From Phanerodontia chrysosporium (lineage: Eukaryota > Basidiomycota > Agaricomycetes > Polyporales > Phanerochaetaceae), in contig MJGA01000030.1 of the NCBI GenBank assembly GCA_001910725.1, positions 1-64,000 on the forward strand: a stretch of 64,000 bases of DNA, in the 5' to 3' direction. The position numbers and the translations under genes were made by a program. The notes beneath the pieces were generated by a model that searched no databases, was not told where the DNA came from, and was given only the letters and a program-made list of their open reading frames with translations. Shown here in pieces: positions 11,569-22,682 of the stretch (within the stretch, counting starts at the first letter, position 1; the number at the start of each line of letters is the position of its first letter).

Positions 11569-12540
11569 ATGGCCACACTGAACGTGAGTCTCGAAATCTT
11601 GAAGCGATACCCAGAGGAGAATTTCTTCGACGCCAACCCTCCGCTACCGAACCTCACTCCGTGCTCAGTCAGCGCAATGATGGCCGCAGATACACCAAAA
11701 CTCCTTGCGGCCTGTCGTGAAGTCATGGCAAAATCTGGATACAATCCCCTGTCTTTATCCTACGGCACAAACATCCTGTGGCACGAGAGATATGGCGGGG
11801 ACACGGAAATTCATCTGCCGTTCATCGGGTACCAGCGTCCGCCACCGCTGCCATTGGCGACTCTGCCTGACGATGCCGCTCTGTTGGAGCAGGTCAGTAA
11901 GCGCAGCAAGACGTGGCTATTTACCGTGCGAATTGGAGGCGAGGTCCGTCTGCTGAAGATAGTGAGTTTGGTCTCGCTACTTCACGGCACGCAGACCGCT
12001 GATCGTTCTCTCTACTCTTTACGCAGTTCCCACACCGACAGATCTTCACCTGGCCAAACTGGAGGCCTCCCTATGACCCGGACGTCGAGCTGTTTGTCAC
12101 GTATGATCCGTACGAGGGCGAGAAGGAGGCGTACGCGCACCTATTGCACTACGGCGCATGCGACAAGGGCATCGTGCCGCGGTGTTACGGACACCTTCAG
12201 CTCGGGCGCAAACGCATTGAAGAGATTTCTGCGCTGCCTGGCATGACCTTCGAGTGCGAAGGGATAGCGCGCTGGCGCGACGCGCCGCTCGATGCACTCC
12301 TCCTCGAGTACTTTCCCGGCGCGCGGCAACTCAACAAGGAACTTATCACGGAGTCCCTCGCGGACAGAGCGATGCGCGCGCTATACCAAGTCCACGCGTC
12401 GTATGTGGTGCATAACGACGTGCACCCGCGGAACATCCTCGTGCTGCCCGACGACCGCGTCGTTATGGTTGACTTCAACCGTGCGATCTGTCCGTGCGGT
12501 ACGGTGACCTGTAGGCGGCAGGAGCTCCTCACGGAGCTGT

Positions 12541-12547
12541 CGCTCGC
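12541..12547. repeat. target-site duplication, left copy
   Basis: CGCTCGC, identical to 13413-13419. Removing one copy together with the element restores the kinase reading frame. Confidence 0.8.
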
Positions 12548-13412
12548 CTAAAGTTTCAGTTCGCTGGATCAGCTACGACGTTGATTCTACAACGCCGGAT
12601 TAATCCAGGCGGCGGGCGCTTCAGCATCACTGTTCCATCAGGCATAAATAAAAAAGGCACGAGCGGGAGTGGAACTCACGCAAGACTCCATTAAAAGAAT
12701 GTTCCCCCACGCTGCTACCACTGCTCAACTTGGACATATTTTGGAAGCTGTATTTTATGTACATGTACGCAAACAAATCCCATTTATGAGCATGTCAGTT
12801 AATCCACCCTGGCTTAGTTGCGGATTCAAACCCGCTAAGCCGTGTTTGTACCTTTTGTCCTTGTGGTGCATCACAAAGCGCAGATGCTGAGCATTAGTTG
12901 ATAAATATCACAATTGCATGCTGGGAATTCTTAGACCATATAGATGAGGTGAGAGAGGCGTGCACTGGCCGCTGTCATGTTACCCTGCCCAGGGCGTGCT
13001 CGGCGTCGGGCGTACAGCTGCGGCGGCACAAGAAACAAGAAGGCGCCCTGCAGATTAATCCACCTGAGAACGCGCGCAGTGGATTAGTCCCTATAAAGAC
13101 GCCCATCGGATTGATTCGCTGGAAGACGCCAGGATGCACGGGTCAGTGAAGGAGTCTAGATGAGCGATGTATATTGTGCTGATTATCCTTTTAACATGTT
13201 ATGGTGGTGGAATGGCTAGTGCATTGCTGTTGTTGCATGTCCTTGTTTACAAGGTTCGGAGTTCGACTCCCGCATGCGGTTTTGGTTTTGTGTGAATATT
13301 CCCCATTATGCTGGCTTAAGCCGGCACCTCCCCTTTGTGGTCGGAGACTACCTGGATTAATCCGGCGTTGTAGAATCAACGTCGTTGCTAATCCAGCGAA
13401 CTGAATCTCCTC
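12548..13412. mobile_element. non-autonomous TIR DNA transposon (MITE-like), 865 bp
   Basis: Subterminal inverted repeats of 55 bp (12555-12609 and 13351-13405) match at 53 of 55 positions when one is reverse-complemented. The element is bounded by the 7-bp direct repeat CGCTCGC (12541-12547 and 13413-13419), which reads as a target-site duplication; the outermost few bases of the two ends do not pair well. There is no transposase-like reading frame inside. The motif GGATTAATCC or close variants recurs within the ends and interior. A 7-bp (or imperfect 8-bp) duplication would suit a hAT-like or related superfamily, but the termini do not settle this. Confidence 0.85.
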
Positions 13413-13419
13413 CGCTCGC
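13413..13419. repeat. target-site duplication, right copy
   Basis: CGCTCGC immediately right of the element; pairs with 12541-12547. Confidence 0.8.
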
Positions 13420-13728
13420 GTGGAACATGTTCTACTTCCAAATGGTGCATTCCTCCTTCTGATTGAGAGTTGAGCAACAAAAACTGATGCGTACCCGTCC
13501 ATAGCTGCCTAGCAAGCGTATCGGACTAGTGGATCCTCCGCCACAGGACCTCACGCCTACTGATGAGCTATAGTGAGAGGCACCTCGTCCAGAGAAATGT
13601 TGTTAGTACGACCGTCAGGTGTTCTGGCGTTGCGTGGCTTGCCACCTCTGTCACCTAACTCAGTGGGGTATACAAGGCATACAAGGTAGATATTTATTTG
13701 GCCCAATGATCTCGCATCCTCAATGAAC

Positions 13729-16700
13729 CTACTCGAAATCTGGATCGTTCTTCCATCCCGGCTTCGTCCTCCTCACCGAGTCGAGAATGGTTCGATATGT
13801 GTGCGAGCATTCCGGAGAGTTGTTCCAGGGCTCAAGTAAGGAGGCGTAGTGCGCGTCATCATCCTCTGGAATGACACCGTACACCTGGGACGAGCAACCA
13901 GTGACCCTGATTTTGTAGGCAGGGTGCTTTGCGCAGGCCGTCGACTTGAGCTGCCCAGTGTAGCCCGGCGGCGTACGATCTTTTGCGCTGCTCACTTCGA
14001 CCTTGGAAGGAAGCGTGCTAGGATTTGGACCAGAGCCGAGTTCCACTGCCACGACGATGTACGGAAAGTCCTTGCCAGCGGCGAACATACTTTCGTCGGC
14101 CTTGGCCTCGACGCGCTTCCCTACTGTCCGCCGGTCGCTGATCTGGATGAGAATGTAAGAAACAAGCGATTCGTGCAGGGCACCGTCCTCCATCAAAATG
14201 GGGATGGCGAGGTCGTAGTCGCGTCGTGCGCTAGAGCACTGGAAGGCCATGCCCCGCGCGAGGCCAGCCGCGCCGACGTGCGAATCAACAGTGTCCGTGG
14301 CGCCGAGTCGGACAAAGTGTGTATAACGGACAAAGGCTCCCTCGAATGCCTCCCGGAGTGTTGGAGGCGCATCACTTAGCGTGGAGTCTTCAGGCGTCGC
14401 TCCCAAAATAGCGGCGTGGTGGTGTTCTGCAAAGAGAGCCTGCAATAGGTCTGTGACCGGTACCTTTGCGCTCCAGTTCGCTTTGGGAACAACAGTGGCA
14501 GAGGTGGTGTTCCTGAGACGGAGAGCGCGGTCGTGCGCGAGGATCATGAGCAGCCGCCCAATGAGCTCACCACAGTTTTGTTTCTCCACGATGCCCTGCT
14601 GAAGCGCATCCACGAGGATGGCGGGTGCGTTGAGCAAGCGGGGAAACTCGTTCATGAGCACGGCGGATGCATGTGCAAGAACGGGCTCCGATGGCGCGCC
14701 GATACGCATGTAGTCGCGATGATAGGGCACGGCGAAGGCGATGTGCATATTCTGAGAGACCATCGTCCGCAGGATATCACCGGTGGACTGGCGTGCAAAA
14801 TCAAAGTCGAGTAGGACGCGCATCGATACCGCAGCTAACTTTGTCGCCTGTGGCACTCCTTCTGTCTTATTCTCTCGCACCTTCACGGCCAGTGCTTCAG
14901 GTGTCTCGTGAGCCAGCTTGATGAAAGCGAAATCCAATATCTCCGTCCGAACCGCGCTGCCTTCCTCTGCTCCATCCCAGCGTGTGCAGAATCTGAGACA
15001 GGATAAGTCAGCAATGTGGATGGTACGGATGGTTGAGGCACGTACAGGGCTCTTCCGAATCTCACCATGAAAGCCGGTTGTGCAACCTCATCTAGGGTGA
15101 CCGTGCCTGGTACGAACATGGTTTGCTCGGCAGAACGAATGTCGAAGGGTAGCTCCGTCCATGGTGTCTGGCGGACGGCTTCATACCCTGTGCCACGAGT
15201 CGACGAAGGATGGAACCGTGTCTGTGCGTTTGTGTCGAGCGGCAGATGGGTTGATAGAGTGAGGATGAAGAAAGGGTTCGACGGCCCCAGATCCTGCAGA
15301 GCGGACAGGAATACTTCGCAGGCAGTGGTAGCCTCTGGGAACGTGTCGAGCCGATGAACCGCAACTGTGGACAAACTGTCCACTCCGTCAATCGTCAAGA
15401 GAAGAAGTATGGGGGGAGTTGTCACTCCCCGGTGGACACGGCTTCTGATGACATCCAGTAGCAACTTCATATCCTGTGTCTGGCATTGCTCTTGGAGCCC
15501 GCCAGCCTCAGAGCTTCCCTGATATTGCACAAATAACTGACGAGCGCACTGGAACAGACAGGAGAACTCAAGAACTGCCAGCTGCAAAGCAAAGTTGCTA
15601 CGTGGACGTACCACAACAACGTCGCGGTACATTTGTGTCTTCCGCGTCACTCGTGTGCCCGTCCCGGACTGGACAACACCCTCTTCTGCTAGATGCGCCC
15701 TCCAGGCGCTGGCGAGGTGCTCGTATCTCGCGTACGTCTTCTTGGGGCCCATTTGCGTGATCTCGGTTGCCGCAGCCTGCATTAGGCTGCACAAAAAAGC
15801 CAGGTGCCATTGCTTCATTGTGTCGTTGTGGTGAATCTTATCCTCGATACCAGCGAGATAGTCGGCGACCTCGCTATCGGGCTCGGGGTAGACTGCGCAG
15901 TGGAGATGATTAGGCATGAACTTGATGAGCGGAGATATGGAGAACTCGATGCACCAAAGTCGGCTCCCCCATCCGCTGGACGATGTACGTTCAGTGGAAG
16001 CGTCACAATCTTGCCAGACACTTCGTAGGCGAGCCTCGACTTGCCGGTTCCCGAGCTTTGGATGATGGGAAGGACGTTGGAGTACGGGGTGTTTGTTGTA
16101 GCCTTCATCTCTTGTATCTGTTTGTAGAGGTGTTCGTGGTGCTTCCCAGCGTAGGAATGCTTCCATGCGGTGGTGGTTGCTGGGAATAATACGGAGGACA
16201 GTCAGCTCTGTATACTACCCTCGTCTAGCAGTGAGGATGCATACCCTTTACTGTAGCAAATATAGACGCTATCAGGTGCTGCTGAGAGAGAGTAGGTCTG
16301 AGTGAACTTACATTCATCCGGGCGTATCTTGACCGGAGCGACCTTTTTGAAGGACCTGCCGCAGAGCCCTGTGACGCTAAGCAATGAGTAATGCTCGAAT
16401 AGGAAATGTATCTACCCACTGAGGCGGCGGAGTTCCTTGAACGAAGCTTGTCCCCCCTGGGCCAAAATGTGGTTACACACGGCACAAAGAGCAGCCGCCG
16501 ACAACGGTTTTGTGCCTTTTCGGAGTGCTCTCCACAGGTCCCCTACGTTGGGCTTGGAGAAGTACCGCGTAACATCTTTTTGTTCGATGATGATGTCCAT
16601 GAGCTCCCGACAGCTCGAGACATCGACGGGTATCTCCACTGGAGGCAGTTTTCGCTCAGGGAACAAGTCCTTGTAAAGGTTTTTGTCAGCGGATGCGTGC

Positions 16701-16855
16701 AAGTCTTCAGAAATGGTGTCTTCTCCGTCTGTAAATCTGGTTAGTAGCTCAAGACCCTCTTCAGCGCTGGCCCGATCGAGCTCTGCGAGCAGATACTCCA
16801 GCGTGACGTGGATTTGGGGGGATGTGGATGGCGGCTCGGACGTGGCGGCGGACAT
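13729..16855 (-). CDS. P-loop NTPase of an expanded fungal family, paralog 1 (923 aa)
   Basis: Seven exons (minus): 16855-16420, 16368-16312, 16250-16245 (6-nt micro-exon), 16179-15955, 15892-15612, 15548-15046 and 14992-13729; together 2772 nt, 923 aa plus stop. An N-terminal helical, acidic domain (residues 1-165) is shared with paralog 3. Walker A is QSSGTGKSR near residue 205. The Walker B equivalent is LLLLTIDGVD near 389, where the usual Glu after Asp is Gly. A sensor-like FILTLSTH follows. The 420-residue C-terminal domain (exon 7) is shared by all three paralogs, but I cannot assign it. No signal peptide or membrane segment is visible. The intron 15611-15549 is 63 bp and in frame, so retention would not stop translation. 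The family resembles P-loop proteins expanded in mushroom-forming fungi; kinship with STAND or Crinkler-type NTPases is only a guess. Confidence 0.85.
16245..16250 (-). other. 6-nt micro-exon of NTPase paralog 1
   Basis: Reads TAAAGG on the minus strand, flanked by CTACAG before and GTATGC after. Phase 1 on both sides: it completes a Leu codon, encodes Lys, and starts an Ala codon. The same position holds a 6-nt exon in both paralogs. Confidence 0.75.
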
Positions 16856-17381
16856 GGCGATTAATGACGAGGAGGAGGGAATCCAGTGGGAGAGCCGCCT
16901 AGGGCTGTCAGGAACAAGAGTTGCTGCTGTATGGGATTTCTACCTGTGGGCCGCGACAGTGGAAGTTCCAACAACAACAGGTTCAACTGGGCGGCCTCGG
17001 ATTCGCCGGGAAAGCGCCCACCTCTCGCCACTTTCTGAGAATGCGCATTGCAATGACGATGGCCCTGCTAGGTCAGATGAACATTCAAAGTCTTGAGACT
17101 CAGCTCCACGCACTAGTCTTCTTGAACACGGGCTGCCGTCGTGCGAGCTCGTGCGCTGCTGATGAGCGGCACTCGAGCCGGATGGACCGCAAGCGCTTGC
17201 ATATGGTAACACATGGCGTAGCAACAGGTGAACACATACTGCAGTACGCCATTCCCGATAGACTGAAGTTGTCTCGCACAACGTATGTGTATCGGCCACA
17301 GGCTAACAAAGGTACCGACATCGAAGCGTAGCAAGAGGCAACACTGGGTTGTAGGCGATCGTCCTGCTCATACAACGCAGC
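16856..17381. other. intergenic region
   Basis: Upstream region of NTPase paralog 1 and 3' flank of the MYND gene, both on the minus strand. Nothing recognisable. Confidence 0.5.
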
Positions 17382-19567
17382 CTAGTCGAACTTGTGCTCG
17401 GCATCCGAGGCGTTCTTGAACTTGAGTATGCGCTCGGGCGGCGGCACACCCTTCTTGTTCATGGACTTGCGCCACTCTGGGTCGTATGGCTGGTGCCGGA
17501 GCGAGCCGATGGTCGTCGCCACTGCACACACGCCATGTCAGAGACCGTATGCCACTCTCAACGCCGCGACTCACTGCTGCCAAGCCACGGCTGCACACCA
17601 TCACCAAACGTTAGGTCGAGCATCGGAGCGGCATCGCGCCCGCACGACTCGCTCGTCGAATCTATGTCGTTCAGGATGTCCGCAACGATCTCCTTGCCCT
17701 CGCCCTTATGGCCGCCCATGACTTCGTCGATCGCCTCCCAGCAGTCCGCGAGCTTGAACACGCCCGCATGCGTGACCGTGAAGCGGTACCGCAAGTCTGC
17801 CTCCTCGGGTGTGTACTTCACCTGCCGCACGACGATGTGAGTGCGCCCACGCGTCGGGTCGCGGTGCAAGTTGAGCGCGTGCTGCAGCCCATACGTGTTC
17901 GCGTAGTGCGAGAGGTTGCGCCACTCGACCCAGTCTGCCTCTTTCTGCGCGAGCGGCGAGCCTTCCTGCTTGAGCTTCTCGACACGCACACGCGAGTTCG
18001 CCACATCACTACAGCCAGGAAAGGTCAGCCAGTTGTGAGCGGGGGGTACTACTCTTGACGTACGTGCATTGCTCTCTGTAGCACCTGTCATGACTGATTC
18101 ACAGGAAACTAACAAAATGATACGTACTTGTGCGCCTTCCAGTTGGCCTTCTGGCACTCCTTTGAGCTGAAGACACCGTATGTTTAGGTCGGTAGTGCAC
18201 GAGTGCACAGTTTGCGTACCAATAGAAGATGTGTTGACACCTCGAGCATCGAAACAGGGTCTTCTGTACGTCGGTAGCACCGCAAGTACGGCATTGCTTG
18301 GTCCTACGCTCGTCCTGCCGGAGGGTGGTCGTCTTCTTGCCTTTGTCGAGCCATCTCTCACCGCCGAGAGCCATCAGAACGGGATGCATAGGGCCGTCCT
18401 TTATATCCAGGTACTGTCCAAGCGTCGTCTTCTGGTAGCGATTGGGATTCTTCTTGATTGTCTTCACAGTCCAATCGGTGTGCCTACCGAAAGATTCATG
18501 AGACATAGCCTTCGGGACAACACAAGACGTACTCTTTCTGAGCCTCCGGCTCGACATCAAGGCGAAGCAGCGCGTACGATAACATGAGACGTGACATGAA
18601 GATGGGTTCCCGGAGATCCGCAAGTGCAGAACTGCCGGCATCCTGCAGGAGACGTTCGCAAACTTCTCGTGTCTCGGCGTATTGGCTCGAAAGATACAGT
18701 GCTTTGGCATACATGTTGTATTGGAGCCTGCGAACACGTAATGAGTTGCGCATACAAGAGCTCTGCAGGCCGCTTACGGATTGAATGTCCATGGCTTCTT
18801 GCCCTTCAGCCTCGGTGCGTCCGTGTCAATCTGGTCCTTGAGGTGCTTGGCGGCATCAACCGGGCGGTGAATCTTTGGATTGCTGACATGATCGTGAGAT
18901 GCATATATGCGTGCATATGTACGTTTGATACGTACAGGAGGTGTACGGAAAGCTTGTAACGCGCGTTGCTCAGCTGGAAACGCGTGCTTAGTCAAGACTC
19001 CGGCGCGACAGCTGTGCGACACACCATGAAATACTGTGCTGTCTCTAACGTCTGGTTTGGAAGAACATGCCCGATAGCACGCAACTGACGCTCTGAACAC
19101 TCTGACAAAACCCTGATGAACTGCTCCAGAGCGAAAACGACAGAGTCCAGCAAGGCATCCGGCACTGCAAGCGACGGTCAGTAGGCTCTCACTTGGCCCA
19201 GACGTCCTGTATATGCGCACCATCTTCGACGTGTACAAAGTAAGCAAACTTGAAGAGGTGCGGAAGAAGTACGTTGTAGCGCAGGGGTTCGATCATCTCC
19301 TCCTTCGCGCCGCGCGGACCGCCGCTCGTCATGAAGACGGCGTTGATTGGCTCTGGGCCGCCTTCACGTTGCATTTGCCGTACTAGTATCCGTATAAGGC
19401 TAAGATTCGGCCAGAAATTCAGCTTACTGGCACTCACGTTTGACGATGTCTTCTGTGACCATATGCATGGCGGGTAGCTGGAAGGACGTGGGAAGCTTCA
19501 AGCCCTCGAGGTGAGCCCGCGGGGCAAACAACGAGCCCTCAAGCATCTCCTTGCGGACACCAAGCAT
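17382..19567 (-). CDS. MYND-type zinc-finger protein
   Basis: About ten exons on the minus strand, from MLGVRKEML at 19567 to a TAG at 17384-17382. The N-terminal and middle parts are helical and TPR-like (for example the stretches at 18800-18560 and 19170-19030). The MYND finger is split by an intron: CRTCGATD...RCSRCQHIFY in one exon (about 18290-18215) and CSKECQKANWKAHK in the next (about 18165-18128), giving the Cys/His ligands of the consensus. The C-terminal region is conserved-looking and ends in a basic then acidic tail. MYND fingers mediate protein-protein contacts, often with proline-rich partners; basidiomycetes have many such proteins of unknown function. The splice between the second and third exons (near 19195-19165) did not resolve to a consistent phase in my reading. 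Its neighbours are NTPase paralogs 1 and 2. Confidence 0.75.
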
Positions 19568-20119
19568 AATAATAATGGTGCGAAAGAAGAAAAAATATAG
19601 TGTGGTAGGAGGATGAAGAGAGAACGTGCCCCGAGGTGGTGATGGTGGTAAGTGAGCAGGGAGAGAGTAATTAGCGAGAGTGATCGCGCTTCGGTGCGTC
19701 AGCTCTGAAAGGCAGCTGTGTCCCACGCCACATGTGTGCATTACACCCTTCGAAACGCTGAGCTCCTCGTCATAGCAGACATAATTCTCTATCTTATTTC
19801 TTCTCAACTCTATGTGTGAAATCAAATAAATACTTGCATACCGGTACTGATGATGACATGTCAGGCCTTCCGCTTCAGGCCTGAACCACATGGAATGCTC
19901 AGACGTCGGCAAGGACCATCGGCCTGACTACGGTTATATACATATGTCAAGTTACAGTCTTCACGTTTTATTTTCCTGAGAAAAGACGCGTCCCACAACT
20001 GTGCAGATATATGCAGCCACGGTGCCGGTCACATGATTGAGCTTATATAATCAACCACGAGACCCAATTCGAGCTGAGCCAATCGCGACAAGTTCAACTC
20101 GTTCCTCCGCCACTACAAG
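19568..20119. other. divergent promoter region between MYND gene and NTPase paralog 2
   Basis: No gene seen. A good TATA element precedes paralog 2 (separate entry). Confidence 0.5.
20044..20050 (+). promoter_or_regulatory. TATA box of NTPase paralog 2
   Basis: TATATAA about 70 bp upstream of the proposed ATG at 20120, a normal distance for fungal core promoters. It supports the short N-terminus of this paralog. Confidence 0.45.
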
Positions 20120-22682
20120 ATGTATCCCTATTTCGAGAGCTCGTCAGACATAGAGCAGCGTGAGTGATGTGTAGACACTAACACTAAGGCTCTAATTGCT
20201 CTCTGTAGACCAAGGTTTGTGTCTAATTACGGCCACCCAGGTTTCGCGCCTAACACGATATCGCACTCGCAGCGACGAAGATCTCGTGGAATGCCCCCTA
20301 CTTCGGCACGTACGACAGAGAGCTGGCGGACGCGATTGTGCGAATGAAGGCCCAAGCCAACGGTGCACCGTACAAGAACATTCTTCCCATAATCCAGAGC
20401 TCGGGCACGGGCAAGTCAAGGCTTGCACACGAGGTCGCCAAGTTCATCGTGACCATACCGATGAACGTCCGCTCTCCAGAAGACAAGACAGGTGCGCCTT
20501 GACCGACGACGTGTTGCGCCACAGAAGTCTGACGACTCTGCAGCGTACCCGGCGCCCGACCACTCCGCTCGCAATTTCATCGCTGGGCACAGGAGTACCG
20601 CAGAAGCTGCGTCAAAAGTCGTTGCCCTCCTAGTCTCTCTTTTTTGTGCCGCTGCAGGGCTCATCCGCGCGATGTCACCGGGAACGATGTACTCTGATGA
20701 AGAGGAACTGGCGGCGGCGTGGAGGCAGCACCTCGACGCTAGCGACGGTGCGATGCGGGGCGAGTTATATGCCAGGGCTACCAGGGTTGGTTCTTGCGCG
20801 GATGGGCTAACTGCTTCATGCTGATTTGTGGCTCAGATGGCGCAAGAGACGATTTCATCCCTCGAAGCTCAGGTCGTCGAGGAGAATCCGAGACTCGGAG
20901 GATATTTCGAGCACAGCACGAGGTTCTACTATGTTCATCAGCGACTGTCCAAGACTGCAACCGAGGATGGTCCGCAGCACCTCGTCGCCGCAATCAAGTC
21001 ACGCCTGTCCAACGAGATGAAGCATCCGGACGTCGCCGTTCTCGTCTACGTTGACGAAGTGTACGACATCGCCACGATCGCCACTGAGAGCCCCAGCAGC
21101 CAGTATCTGAGCGACCAGCCTCCAAAGTCACTATACGAGTGCCTGCTAGATGCCTTTACCACTCTCGGCCCTTCGGAACCCATCTTCATGTTGACCATGA
21201 CCACCAATCCCGCCGTCGTACCTCGACGGGTCCCCTTGCAGCACTTACCGCCATATTCTCCATATATATGGGACATACCCCTTGAGGACGACCATCGTTT
21301 TGCAACGTTGACGCTCGCCGATGTCGCCGACCCCCAATTCATGGCTAGGCTTGGGCGGCCACTGTGGGTTTTTCTCCCTTGAAGAGCGCCTTACACTCGG
21401 CCTGAACGTGTCAACTCTACATAGGTTCTCGACACGGCACCAAGCGGCTGTGAAGGCACACCTTGGTTTTGTCACGCGTGTGACGAGGGACTTTGCAGCG
21501 GTGAAACTCATCCTCTGCAGCCCGCCGACTGCCTTCATTCGAGGGGACAACATGCCCTATTCGCACGCAAGATTCGTAGCACCACTCTGCATGCGGCTGA
21601 GCCCCGAGTTCGACCTCTCGAACCCTACAGCACGCGAACTCACGGAGGAGATGGTGGCGAAGCACATGCGCATCATCTGCAAGATGCCGGCGCACAACGA
21701 CTACGTCGAGACGGCGACCCCGTCTGAGCCTCTCATGGCAGAGGCCGCCGCCTGGGTGATGGCCGAAACCAAGCGCGTCGACTGGCTCGACACGCTCACT
21801 CGCCTCGTCAAGTCTGAGATCGTCAAGAAGGAACGGTACGGCGGACTTGCCGCGCGGATGCTCCTGAACTCTGCGTTTGACAAGGCCGTCGCCGCGAGCG
21901 GGAGCCCGTGGCAGCGCATCAGCTACAGCATCGCGGTGCCCGTGTGCGACTTCCTGCGCTCGCTTTTCGCCGAGGCCTGGCACGCCACGGTGCTGGGCTG
22001 CGTGCCGGCGGGCGGCGGCGTGCCCCTCGGAGACGCGTTCGCCGGTGCGTTCGTCCGCTTCTCGCACTACGATGTGCTGTACGACGGAGAGCCGCTCGAT
22101 GCCTGCGCTGCGTTCAAGGCCGTCGTGCGCGGGCATGCGATCCGCATCCTCGGCACGCACAACTCGGTGCAGATCGCGCTGCCGGTCGTCATGCGCGATG
22201 CCCCGCTGGCGGTCGACCTCATGTCGTACATCTTCATACAACTCAAGGGCCGCCACGGCGCGGCGTGTCCCCCGGATGCGGAGGACCTTGCCGATGTCTT
22301 CCGCGGATTGCCACACGCCCACCCCGTCATACATATCGTCATGCAACTCGAAGCTGGTGCTCCGCCCAAGCCCGTGTCCCGCGACGGCGGAGGTGGCGAT
22401 GTGCCTGCTACGTATCCGTGCTACCAGCTCGCTGCGCTCGGGTGCTCGGCTGCGGTGTACAGCGTCATCAACCCATCGAACGCCGCGGATTACACGACCC
22501 TTGCCACCCTGGACACCCTGCTTTCCAACCATGCTCGCCAAGACCCGGTAAGCCTCGCCACGCTGCAGCGCTTGAAGCCCGAGTGGGAGCGAGGCCCAGC
22601 CTGCTACGACTGGGTGGCAGACCCTGCACTGCACTCGCCCAAGGAGGAAGGCCCGCGTGTGGAGGGCGTGTTCGCCGTCTGA
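20120..22682 (+). CDS. P-loop NTPase of an expanded fungal family, paralog 2, short N-terminus (763 aa)
   Basis: Six exons: 20120-20159, 20209-20214 (6-nt micro-exon), 20273-20491, 20544-20785, 20837-21363 and 21425-22682; 2292 nt, 763 aa plus stop. It lacks the ~160-residue N-terminal domain of paralogs 1 and 3: a 13-residue leader runs straight into the micro-exon. Walker A is QSSGTGKSR near residue 60. Walker B VLVYVDEVYD keeps the Asp-Glu pair. FMLTMTTN is sensor-like. The exon holding Walker A is 219 nt, the same as in paralog 3. The donor of the 20786-20836 intron (GTTGGT) is weak, but both sides are in phase. The C-terminal domain is GC-richer than in the other two. A TATA box lies at 20044, and the reading frame upstream offers no N-terminal domain, so the short form looks genuine. 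Confidence 0.85.
20209..20214 (+). other. 6-nt micro-exon of NTPase paralog 2
   Basis: Reads ACCAAG between CTGTAG and GTTTGT. It completes a His codon, encodes Gln, and starts an Ala codon; phase and length are the same as in paralogs 1 and 3. Confidence 0.75.

Larger units (their letters stand above)
11569..13573 (+). pseudogene. protein-kinase-like copy 4, interrupted by a transposable element
   Basis: The most divergent member of the array. Exon 1 is 11569-11961 (131 codons), the first intron 11962-12026. Exon 2 starts at 12027 and carries HNDVHPRN (in place of HGD) and VDFN. It is broken after 12547 by an 865-bp element whose second to fourth bases (12549-12551) supply a premature TAA. 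After the element, 13420-13444 continues exactly where exon 2 left off: the residues line up one for one with copy 1 up to a GT donor at 13445. A 60-bp intron leads to exon 3 (13505-13573), which starts LPSKRIG like the other copies and has its own stop. Read through the insertion, the product would end at 12551, lacking about 30 residues. A functional truncated protein cannot be excluded. Confidence 0.8.

Noticed and set aside
13200..13290. Possible tRNA gene (box-B-like gttcgactccc)
   Set aside because: The T-arm is good, but no acceptor stem or D-arm pairs with it and it lies inside a transposable element; treated as a tRNA-like remnant.
12555..13405. Interpretation of the inverted repeats as a terminator or attenuator
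   Set aside because: The arms are 55 bp, about 740 bp apart, and bounded by a target duplication inside a coding exon, which fits a transposon.
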